Assembly (NCBI GenBank): GCA_018260275.1 | Contig: JAGLBK010000168.1 | Span: 1 to 5,749 of the forward strand | DNA length: 5,749 nucleotides | Direction: 5' to 3' | From: Deinococcus sp. | GTDB taxonomy: Bacteria; Deinococcota; Deinococci; Deinococcales; Deinococcaceae | Shown: in pieces, positions 1 to 5,749 of the stretch | How positions within the stretch are numbered: the first letter of the stretch is position 1 | Layout of the letters: the number at the start of each line of letters is the position of its first letter | Program-made: the position numbers and the translations under genes | The notes under the pieces: model-generated | The model's database searches: none | Told to the model about the DNA's origin: nothing | Seen by the model: only the letters and a program-made list of their open reading frames with translations

Positions 1-245
1 ACCACAACCGCAACACCGAACTGCGCCGCCTTTACGGGTGGCGTTCGTGTTTTGTTCTCCCGGTCAGTACCGGGAATGTGGGATGACTGCCGGAGACACA
101 CAAACTGAATTCTAGCATGCCTGGTTAAAGCAGCATGAAGCCAAAACTTCGGCAGCGACACCGTTTTTGGCGGCATCTCGGGTCAGTGCCGACCGCCCGA
201 ATCGCCGCCCCAAACCCCAGTCCCGAATCCGCGTATGGTGTCTGG
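1..245. other. Left-edge non-coding stretch, upstream of the lipoprotein gene
   Basis: I see no supportable gene here. All three forward frames entering from the left edge stop within about 110 bases with no recognisable protein end, and a reverse frame open to the edge has only a GTG start and no family resemblance. A short hairpin lies at 58-75. The stretch should hold the promoter of the following lipoprotein gene, but I find no convincing -35/-10 pair. An ATG at 135 is in frame with that gene, but codons 135-245 look non-coding (third-position G/C about 61% by hand count against about 87% just after 246). Confidence 0.4.
58..75. repeat. Short perfect hairpin without a T-run
   Basis: Bases 58-64 (TCCCGGT) and 69-75 (ACCGGGA) are perfectly complementary around the 4-base loop CAGT, giving a 7-bp stem. 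Neither strand has a T-run immediately after the stem, so it does not read as an intrinsic terminator. It could be an operator-like dyad, a transcript structure or chance. Confidence 0.35.
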
Positions 246-698
246 GTGCGTCCTGCCCTGCCCACTCTGCTGGCCCTCTCCCTGCTGGGAGCCTGCGCCA
301 AGCACGCCCCCGACGACCTGACCAGCAAGGTCATGTTCACGGCTGCCGGTTCCTACGATGCCAGCGCCGATGCCCGGCCCCGCCTGGGCAAAGGCCTGCG
401 CCGCGTCACCTGGAAAACGCGCCCCCCGCTGGCAGCACAGAGTGTGAATGTGGACTATAACAGCGACGCCCGCCCGCTCGCCTGGACCATGACCATAGAA
501 CGGCCCAAATTCAGCGCGGGTACTCTGGCAGGCCAGGGAGCGCAACAGATAACTACCCCTGCCGGACCTGCCCTGTTGATTGCGTCTGGTACACTGAAAA
601 ACGTACTTGTTCTGGAACAGGACTCGGGATTACAGCTCATGACCCGTGGGTACGCCGCCCAGCAGAGGCCAGAGCTCCTGGCGAGTTTTCACAATTAG
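246..698 (+). CDS. Putative small lipoprotein of unknown function
   Basis: Predicted exported, lipid-anchored protein of 150 residues from a GTG start at 246. The N-terminus is a textbook lipoprotein signal peptide: Arg2, then a Leu/Ala-rich core, ending in the lipobox LGAC with the lipidated cysteine at residue 17 (codon 294-296). The mature part of about 134 residues is polar, with no membrane segment and no domain I recognise. An upstream in-frame ATG at 135 would give 187 residues, but it adds a basic, Pro-rich 37-residue extension in front of the signal core. In that extension third-position G/C is about 61%, against about 87% in the next 45 codons, so I prefer 246. Neither start has a good ribosome binding site. 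The gene stands alone and converges with the cyclase gene; the 35-base gap between stops holds no clear terminator. Function is unknown; export as a lipoprotein is inferred from the lipobox. Confidence 0.7.
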   Translation: MRPALPTLLALSLLGACAKHAPDDLTSKVMFTAAGSYDASADARPRLGKGLRRVTWKTRPPLAAQSVNVDYNSDARPLAWTMTIERPKFSAGTLAGQGAQQITTPAGPALLIASGTLKNVLVLEQDSGLQLMTRGYAAQQRPELLASFHN

Positions 699-733
699 TC
701 TCGCTCAGGTCGGTGCTTCCGGCCTCCCAGGCT

Positions 734-1768
734 TCAGCGCACGAGGTTACGGCCCGCATTCTTGGCCTCATACAGGCGTTCGTCGGCACGCGCGAACAAT
801 TCGTCGATATCGTCGTCGCGCCGGACAGAGGCGACGCCGAAACTGGCCGTGACCTCCAGACCCGCTATTGGGCTGATACTGACCTGCTCCCGCAGATGCT
901 CGGCCAGCGCCACGGCGTCGGGGCGGGCCATGCCAGGAATGATCACCAGAAATTCCTCGCCGCCCCAGCGCCCCACGCTGCCTCCCATGCCCCCGACATT
1001 GCGCCGCAGCCGTTTGGCGAACGAGCGCAGCACGTCATCCCCGGCGCTGTGCCCGTGCTGATCGTTCACGCGCTTGAAATGGTCGATGTCGGTCATGATG
1101 ACGCTCAGCGGGGTTCCGCTCTTGTGGGCATGGCGTATGGCCCGCCTCAGCTCCTCTTCGAGCGCCGCACGCCCCTGCACACCGGTCAGAGCGTCGCGCC
1201 GCGCGGCCCGCAGCTTGTCGCTGGCCTGGTCGTGCAGCACCACGTTCTGTTCGATGAACTGCATAAAAATGAAATTGATGATACACAGCCCCAACAGCAG
1301 GACTCCGCTCGTGACCCAGAACAGCATGGACTGAATGGGCGGGTAGACCACCACCAGGGCCCCCAGCCCCAGCCCCAGAAACAGAGAAAGCGCCGTGCCG
1401 GTGACCGAACCCAGCATGACATAGAACGTGGTGCTCAGAAACATGGTCCAGAGCACCAGCGGAATCGGGGAAAGGCCATGCCTGAGCGCCTGACTGGCAC
1501 CGAACCACAGGGCCAGAATGACCAGAATATACGTCGCCAGATTGATCAGACGGTTTTTCAGAATCCCCAGACCGTTGAGGACCAGATAAATCAGAACGCC
1601 AGCCACACCCCACCAGCGCCCCCCCTGTAATTCGGGCGTCTGGGCCGGAATCTTCAGAAGATTGACCAGCAGGAAGTACAGCAAAAAAGCGGCGCCGGCA
1701 ACCAGCCTGACCTGCTCGCGGGTACGCTCGAGCAGATGTTCAGCCGATTGGGGTGGGGTCTGGGCCAT
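734..1768 (-). CDS. Membrane-anchored GGDEF diguanylate cyclase
   Basis: Makes cyclic di-GMP from two GTP, probably in response to a signal sensed in or at the membrane. The protein is 344 residues. Residues 22-172 hold about six hydrophobic segments (roughly 22-40, 55-70, 76-92, 103-120, 124-142, 149-172) of no type I can name. A short amphipathic linker (172-190) leads to a C-terminal GGDEF domain (190-344). The signature is GGEEF (269-273), a catalytically competent variant. The metal-binding Asp lies in TDIDHFK (226-232), followed by NDQHGHSAGDD, and the domain ends with the usual ADERLYEAKNAGRN. The RxxD inhibitory site expected five residues before GGEEF is absent: the aligned positions 260-263 are GMGG. 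Product inhibition at this site is therefore not expected. ATG at 1768 is chosen because it precedes the first membrane segment; no Shine-Dalgarno site is visible before it. It lies on the same strand as ndk but 390 bases downstream, so it probably has its own promoter. The sensed signal is unknown. Confidence 0.93.
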   Translation of the reverse strand: MAQTPPQSAEHLLERTREQVRLVAGAAFLLYFLLVNLLKIPAQTPELQGGRWWGVAGVLIYLVLNGLGILKNRLINLATYILVILALWFGASQALRHGLSPIPLVLWTMFLSTTFYVMLGSVTGTALSLFLGLGLGALVVVYPPIQSMLFWVTSGVLLLGLCIINFIFMQFIEQNVVLHDQASDKLRAARRDALTGVQGRAALEEELRRAIRHAHKSGTPLSVIMTDIDHFKRVNDQHGHSAGDDVLRSFAKRLRRNVGGMGGSVGRWGGEEFLVIIPGMARPDAVALAEHLREQVSISPIAGLEVTASFGVASVRRDDDIDELFARADERLYEAKNAGRNLVR

Positions 1769-1814
1769 AATCTGAAAAAAGTCTAGATGAGAGGCTCTGA
1801 CAAAGGTCTACGTA

Positions 1815-1852
1815 GTTTTCCGGCTGCCGCTTTGTTTTCCGGCGGCCGCTTT
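1815..1852. repeat. 19-base tandem direct repeat, two copies
   Basis: Unit 1 (1815-1833) is GTTTTCCGGCTGCCGCTTT. Unit 2 (1834-1852) follows without a spacer and differs at one base only (T1825 against G1844), so 18 of 19 positions match. It lies 47-84 bases upstream of the cyclase start codon, where regulator-binding sites or a promoter would be expected. It may be paired operator sites or a recent slippage duplication. Confidence 0.75.
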
Positions 1853-1967
1853 CCTGAGGTCGGGGGCGGGTCAAACAGAAAAGCCTTGCTAGCAGAGCAT
1901 ACGGTCATGAGCCTGAGCAGACTGAAGACACAGTTCAATCCTTTACGTTCCGCAAACTACGAAAATA

Positions 1968-2016
1968 ATGCCAGGAAGCCGAGAACAGAAACATCCGGTT
2001 CCCAGTTTCCTGGCAT
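1968..2016. repeat. Long-arm inverted repeat (hairpin 1)
   Basis: The arm ATGCCAGGAA (1968-1977) is a perfect reverse complement of TTCCTGGCAT (2007-2016). A G-T pair and a C-G pair extend the stem inward to about 12 bp (1968-1979 with 2005-2016). The 25-base loop can itself form a 4-bp stem (1983-1986 with 1998-2001). No T-run follows on either strand, so it is not a standard intrinsic terminator. It may be a structured RNA element in the leader of the cyclase transcript or part of a dispersed repeat. Confidence 0.6.
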
Positions 2017-2027
2017 GGAGGGTACTG

Positions 2028-2070
2028 CACCTGTGGAGCACCACTGGACCACTGCTCCGCGTTCCAGGTG
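2028..2070. repeat. Nested inverted repeat (hairpin 2)
   Basis: Two nested complementary pairs: outer CACCTG (2028-2033) with CAGGTG (2065-2070), and inner GGAGCA (2035-2040) with TGCTCC (2053-2058) around a 12-base loop. The inner and outer stems are separated by one base on the left and six on the right. It lies 11 bases beyond hairpin 1, so the two could fold as tandem stem-loops in one transcript. There is no flanking T-run. Confidence 0.5.
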
Positions 2071-2080
2071 TTGAATTCAA
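2071..2080. repeat. Perfect 10-base palindrome
   Basis: TTGAATTCAA is fully self-complementary and directly abuts the right arm of hairpin 2. It is AT-rich in a GC-rich setting and could be a dyad for a dimeric regulator, but a palindrome of this length may be chance. Confidence 0.35.
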
Positions 2081-2088
2081 AGCACTGT

Positions 2089-2102
2089 CTTATGACTTAT
2101 GA
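2089..2102. repeat. 7-base perfect tandem repeat
   Basis: CTTATGA occurs twice in direct succession (2089-2095 and 2096-2102). It is AT-rich and sits 57 bases beyond the ndk stop. It resembles half of the Deinococcus radiation/desiccation response motif, but the second half is a direct and not an inverted copy. Confidence 0.4.
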
Positions 2103-2158
2103 GCAGCGTTGTCTACCTATGCCTCACGGTAAGAGTGGACAAGCCCGCCGCTACACCA

Positions 2159-2575
2159 TCAGGACAGCAGTTCGTCAGGCTTGAAGAAAAGCCCCAGTTC
2201 ACGCTGGGCACTTTCAGGGCTGTCACTGCCGTGCGTAACGTTTTCACCCGTGGTCGTGGCAAAATCCGCACGAATGGTGCCCGGAGCAGCGTTGGCAGGG
2301 TTGGTCGCGCCCATCATGCCGCGCCACCCGGTAATGGCGTTTTCGCCTTCCAGGGCGATAGCCACCACGGGGCCACTGGTAATAAAGTCCACCAGCTCAC
2401 CGAAAAAGGGGCGCTCCTTATGCTCGGCGTAGTGCGACTGAGCCAGTTCACGGCTGATCATCATCTGCTTGAGGCCCACGACGCGGTAGCCCTTGCGCTG
2501 AAGGCGGGTGAGAATTTCCGGGGTCAGACCGCGACGCACACCGTCGGGTTTAATCATTGCAAAAGTGCGTTCCAT
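2159..2575 (-). CDS. ndk: Nucleoside diphosphate kinase
   Basis: Transfers the terminal phosphate from ATP to nucleoside diphosphates through a phosphohistidine intermediate, balancing cytoplasmic NTP and dNTP pools. The protein has 138 residues, normal for bacterial Ndk. It opens with MERTFAMIKPDGVRRG. The active-site histidine is His115 in NVTHGSDS (112-119). Other conserved nucleotide and phosphate contacts are present: Lys9, Tyr49, Arg55 in HKERPFF, Thr91 in GATNP, Arg102 in GTIRAD and Asn112. The end, ESAQRELGLFF, is also canonical. All key residues are intact, so it should be active. ATG at 2575 gives the family's usual N-terminus; longer in-frame extensions upstream do not resemble Ndk. 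No Shine-Dalgarno site precedes the start, but an extended -10-like element lies 10 bases upstream, suggesting a very short leader. It faces away from the flavoprotein gene. Confidence 0.98.
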   Translation of the reverse strand: MERTFAMIKPDGVRRGLTPEILTRLQRKGYRVVGLKQMMISRELAQSHYAEHKERPFFGELVDFITSGPVVAIALEGENAITGWRGMMGATNPANAAPGTIRADFATTTGENVTHGSDSPESAQRELGLFFKPDELLS

Positions 2576-2732
2576 ACTAATCAGCAGCATAGCAGGCGCA
2601 GACGCTTCCGGCGGCCTACCCGTTCGGCGTGAGGGGCCACAAACACCGTGCCTTTTGCAGGCAAACCGCTCTGAAAGCGCTGCACTTGATGGCACGCCGC
2701 TTTGCCGCCCGCCTTGTGCTTTAGCCTGAGGC
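2576..2732. other. Divergent intergenic region between ndk and the flavoprotein gene
   Basis: This 157-base gap must carry the promoters of both ndk (leftward) and the flavoprotein operon (rightward). Apart from the possible ndk -10 element I see no convincing promoter. Rightward, GAGG at 2728-2731 is only one base from the ATG at 2733, too close for a normal ribosome binding site. Confidence 0.4.
2586..2594 (-). promoter_or_regulatory. Possible extended -10 element of ndk
   Basis: Read on the minus strand, this is TGCTATGCT: a TG-N extension followed by TATGCT, 10 bases before the ndk ATG. Transcription would start only a few bases ahead of the start codon, matching the near-leaderless mRNAs known to be common in Deinococcus. 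No -35 box is evident at the usual spacing, so this is tentative. Confidence 0.35.
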
Positions 2733-3994
<1,262 letters not shown>

Positions 3995-3998
<4 letters not shown>

Positions 3999-4645
3999 GC
4001 GCCCGCATTGACCATCTGGTGGTCGCTGCCCGCACGCTGGAAGAGGGCCGCGCGTGGCTCGAAAGCCGTCTGGGGGCGCCGCTGGACCCCGGAGGCGAGC
4101 ACCCCACTTTCGGCACCCACAACCTGCTGCTGTCGCTTGGGAGCAGCTATCTGGAAGTGATCGCGGTCGATCCGGCGGCCCCCGGCCCCCCGCGCCCGCG
4201 CTGGTTCGAGCTGGATACCCCCGCCATGCAGCGGCGCCTGAGCGCTGGCCCAGCCCTGATTCACTGGGTCGCCGCTGTAGACCAGTGGCCGCCTGACTCC
4301 GCTTTGCGGGATTCAGGAGTGCTGAATTCGGAGGTGCTGGAGCTGACGCGCGGCGACAACCGCTGGCAGCTGACCGTACCCGCCGACGGTGCTCTGCCGC
4401 TGGGCGGCGCGGCCCCTTCGCTGATCCGCTGGCACACGCCTTCCCCGGCCACACGCCTGCCCGGACGGGGGGTACGGCTCGAACGGCTGCGGCTGGGGAC
4501 TCCACAGCCCGATTTGCTGCGTGACATACTGAAACGGATCGATTTTGCCGGTGAGGTGGCTACGGGAGCGGTCGAAGTGTACGGGGCGCCGCAGACCGAA
4601 CTGCGGGCCTCACTGCTGACGCCAAACGGCCCCGCCGAACTGTAA
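3995..4645 (+). CDS. VOC-family protein, Glyoxalase_3-like domain
   Basis: A 216-residue soluble protein of the vicinal oxygen chelate superfamily, closest in pattern to the Glyoxalase_3 (PF13468) group of uncharacterised proteins. Visible signatures are IDHLVVAARTLEEG (5-18), GGEHPTFGTHNLLLSLG (33-49) and YLEVIAVDP (52-60). His7 and Glu54 are placed like the metal ligands of a VOC beta-alpha-beta module. The second half (about 105-216) is more divergent and includes SLIRWHTPSP. Family members bind a metal and act on vicinal oxygens (lyases, dioxygenases, epoxide or glyoxal detoxification), but this subgroup has no settled reaction. The ATG overlaps the flavoprotein stop (ATGA). The purine-rich GAGGGGAG at 3986-3993 can serve as ribosome binding site, though close to the start. 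Coupling to the flavoprotein suggests action on the same compound class. Confidence 0.85.
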
Positions 4646-4718
4646 GTCTCTTTTCTGACCGCGTATTTTACTTTTACGGCCTACTCGCCACACGGCTCAC
4701 CTGCTTTTCCGCCCCCCC

Positions 4719-4748
4719 CATTCACCCAAAGCCCTCATTCATCCAAAG
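4719..4748. repeat. 13-base direct repeat upstream of the Mo-hydroxylase genes
   Basis: CATTCACCCAAAG (4719-4731) recurs as CATTCATCCAAAG (4736-4748), matching at 12 of 13 bases with a 17-base period. The second copy ends 13 bases before the paoA-like ATG at 4762. Its placement between the likely promoter and the start suggests a paired regulator site or a translational control element. Chance duplication cannot be excluded. Confidence 0.55.
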
Positions 4749-4754
4749 AGAGAG
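4749..4754 (+). promoter_or_regulatory. Ribosome binding site of the iron-sulfur subunit gene
   Basis: AGAGAG lies 7 bases before the ATG at 4762, an imperfect but well-spaced Shine-Dalgarno sequence. It supports this start, which also gives the standard N-terminus of the family's ferredoxin-like domain. Confidence 0.5.
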
Positions 4755-4761
4755 CCAAGTT

Positions 4762-5340
4762 ATGACTATCCCCGTACACCTGAAAGTCAACGGTCAGGCC
4801 CGCAGCCTCGACCTCGATCCGCGCGTCAGCGTCCTCGACGCCCTGCGCGACCACCTCGGCGTCATGTCGGTCAAAAAGGGCTGTGACCACGGCCAGTGCG
4901 GAGCCTGCACCGTTCTGATGGACGGGCAGCGGGTGCTGTCGTGCCTGTGCCTCGCGGCCTCGTATGACGGCGCGGAAGTCGTGACTGCCGAGGGCCTGGG
5001 CACGGTGGACCACCTCGGCGAGATGCAGCAGGCTTTTCTGGAACACGACGGCTTTCAGTGCGGTTACTGTACGCCGGGCCAGATCTGCTCGGCGGTGGGG
5101 ATGCTCGGCGAGTACGCCGCCGGGATGCCCAGCCACGTGACGCCCAGCCACCTGATTGCCGACGTGAACGCGCCCTTTGAGCTGACCGACGAGGAAATCC
5201 GCGAGCGCATGAGCGGCAACCTCTGCCGCTGCGGGGCTTACGTGAACATCGTCGCGGCCATCCGTGAAGTGGCGGGTTCGCAGGACACCCAGGTAGTCGA
5301 GCCGCTGCCTGTTCCCGCCACCGCCGGAGCCAGACGATGA
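4762..5340 (+). CDS. paoA: [2Fe-2S] subunit of PaoABC/YagTSR-type molybdenum hydroxylase
   Basis: Small electron-transfer subunit (192 residues) of a xanthine-dehydrogenase-family enzyme. It carries two [2Fe-2S] clusters that pass electrons from the molybdenum cofactor subunit to the FAD subunit. The N-terminal plant-ferredoxin-type domain (about 4-80) binds the first cluster by Cys41, Cys46, Cys49 (GCDHGQCGACT) and Cys61. The all-helical second domain (about 85-172) binds the second by Cys100 and Cys103 (QCGYCTPGQ) and Cys155 and Cys157 (LCRCGAY). All eight ligands are present. E. coli PaoA starts with a twin-arginine export signal; this protein starts directly at the ferredoxin domain, so I infer a cytoplasmic enzyme. 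The stop overlaps the next gene's start (ATGA), showing an operon. The symbol is given by homology; substrate (aldehydes, as for PaoABC, or another heterocycle) is not shown by this subunit. Confidence 0.92.
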   Translation: MTIPVHLKVNGQARSLDLDPRVSVLDALRDHLGVMSVKKGCDHGQCGACTVLMDGQRVLSCLCLAASYDGAEVVTAEGLGTVDHLGEMQQAFLEHDGFQCGYCTPGQICSAVGMLGEYAAGMPSHVTPSHLIADVNAPFELTDEEIRERMSGNLCRCGAYVNIVAAIREVAGSQDTQVVEPLPVPATAGARR

Positions 5341-5749
5341 AACCCTTTAGCTACGAACGCGCCGCGAGCGTGCCCGACGCGCTGGCAAAAATCACGGCTG
5401 AGGGCGCTTTTCTGGCGGGCGGCACCAATCTGGTCGATCATCTGCGCCTGGGCATTCGCACACCGGACCAGCTGGTCGACGTGTCGCGCCTCGACCTGAG
5501 CGAGATCACCGAGCTGCCGGGCGGCGGCCTGCGGGTCGGCGCCCTGGTCAAAAACAGCGCTATGGCGGCCAACCCGCTCATTCGCCAGAAGTATCCCTTC
5601 GTGTCCGAAGCCTTGCTGGCGGGCGCTTCGGGGCAGCTGCGGAACATGGCGACCACGGGCGGCAACCTGCTGCAACGCACCCGCTGCGTGTACTTTCAGG
5701 ACCTGACCACGCCGTGCAACAAGCGCGAGCCGGGGTCGGGCTGCTCGGC
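5337..5749 (+). CDS. paoB: FAD subunit of PaoABC/YagTSR-type molybdenum hydroxylase (truncated by window edge)
   Basis: FAD-binding subunit that receives electrons from the iron-sulfur subunit and passes them to the final acceptor. Only the first 137 residues are inside the window; the frame is open to the right edge, so this is a boundary cut, not a broken gene. It begins MKPFSYERAASVPDAL. FLAGGTNLVDHLRLG (25-39) and ATTGGNLLQRTRC (105-117) are the two FAD-contact motifs of the molybdopterin dehydrogenase FAD-binding domain. SGQLRNMATTGGN is highly typical. Cys117, Cys127 (PCNKR) and Cys136 (GSGC) fall in the extra segment that binds a [4Fe-4S] cluster in the E. coli PaoB/YagS family; ordinary xanthine dehydrogenases lack it. 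The ATG overlaps the upstream stop as ATGA, implying translational coupling. The molybdenum-binding subunit should follow beyond the edge. Confidence 0.93.
   Translation, partial: MKPFSYERAASVPDALAKITAEGAFLAGGTNLVDHLRLGIRTPDQLVDVSRLDLSEITELPGGGLRVGALVKNSAMAANPLIRQKYPFVSEALLAGASGQLRNMATTGGNLLQRTRCVYFQDLTTPCNKREPGSGCS

Larger units (their letters stand above)
1769..2158. other. 390-base intergenic region rich in repeats and dyads
   Basis: This gap separates the end of ndk from the start of the cyclase gene, both on the minus strand. It looks less GC-rich than the flanking genes. It contains a 19-base tandem duplication (1815-1852), an 8-base palindrome (1887-1894), two hairpin-forming inverted repeats (1968-2016 and 2028-2070), a 10-base palindrome (2071-2080) and a 7-base tandem repeat (2089-2102). 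I find no tRNA-like or rRNA-like sequence and no transposase remnant. On the minus strand it could be the ndk 3' region plus a long cyclase leader, or it could host a small RNA or a short dispersed repeat. I see no clear sigma-70 promoter in front of the cyclase and no intrinsic terminator after ndk. Confidence 0.5.
4646..4761. other. Intergenic region before the Mo-hydroxylase operon
   Basis: This 116-base gap is AT- and pyrimidine-rich compared with the flanking genes. TATTTT at 4664-4669 is the best -10-like hexamer, but no good -35 box lies 16-18 bases before it. No terminator hairpin for the VOC gene is seen, so read-through from the flavoprotein/VOC pair is possible. An imperfect direct repeat (4719-4748) ends just before the ribosome binding site. 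Confidence 0.4.

Noticed and set aside
58..75. Intrinsic terminator at the left edge
   Set aside because: The stem is good but no T-run follows it on either strand.
1..108. Tail of an upstream gene, or start of a reverse-strand gene, at the left edge
   Set aside because: All frames are short, with no family signature or credible ATG start; the evidence is too weak to call.
713..1630. Long + strand open frame (305 codons) opposite the cyclase gene
   Set aside because: It is a Gln/His/Pro-rich antisense shadow of the GGDEF gene, whose minus-strand frame carries clear catalytic motifs.
1769..1970. c-di-GMP riboswitch in front of the cyclase gene
   Set aside because: I looked for conserved GEMM core segments on the minus strand and found none.
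1787..2074. 95-codon + strand open frame in the repeat-rich gap
   Set aside because: It runs across the tandem repeat and both hairpins, lacks a ribosome binding site and resembles no protein; better explained as non-coding.
2089..2102. Radiation/desiccation response motif (DdrO operator) candidate
   Set aside because: The sequence is a direct repeat of CTTATGA, not the inverted 17-base palindrome of that motif.

Overview
The window is GC-rich bacterial chromosome with strong third-position G/C bias in its genes. The overall look (a 138-residue Ndk, few clear Shine-Dalgarno sites, a possible near-leaderless start, protein style) fits a member of Deinococcus. That placement rests on recognition of style and families, not on a database search, and is moderate confidence.

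Layout. Positions 1-245 contain no gene I can defend, only a short hairpin. A small lipoprotein gene of unknown function (246-698, +) converges, across 35 bases, with a membrane-anchored diguanylate cyclase gene (734-1768, -). Next is a 390-base non-coding stretch (1769-2158) that is the oddest part of the window. It holds a 19-base tandem duplication, two hairpin-forming inverted repeats, a 7-base tandem repeat and a 10-base palindrome. Beyond it is ndk, nucleoside diphosphate kinase (2159-2575, -). A 157-base divergent gap separates ndk from a rightward gene set: an FAD-dependent amine-oxidase-family flavoprotein (2733-3998), overlapped by ATGA with a Glyoxalase_3-type VOC protein (3995-4645). 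After 116 bases carrying a paired direct repeat come the [2Fe-2S] subunit (4762-5340) and, again by ATGA overlap, the FAD subunit (5337 to the window edge, truncated) of a PaoABC/YagTSR-type molybdenum hydroxylase. The molybdopterin-binding large subunit is expected just past the right edge.

How the genes work together. The two Mo-hydroxylase genes clearly form one operon. Electrons from an oxidised substrate (aldehydes, in the E. coli enzyme) would pass from the molybdenum subunit through two [2Fe-2S] clusters to FAD in the second subunit, which also shows the cysteine-rich segment typical of the PaoB family's extra [4Fe-4S] cluster. No export signal is seen on the small subunit, so this version is probably cytoplasmic. 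The flavoprotein/VOC pair is translationally coupled and may form a separate redox or detoxification unit, but its substrate cannot be read from sequence. The cyclase lacks the usual c-di-GMP inhibitory site. Most genes are ordinary members of known families; I do not see a complete undescribed system. The best leads are the structured intergenic region and the small lipoprotein.
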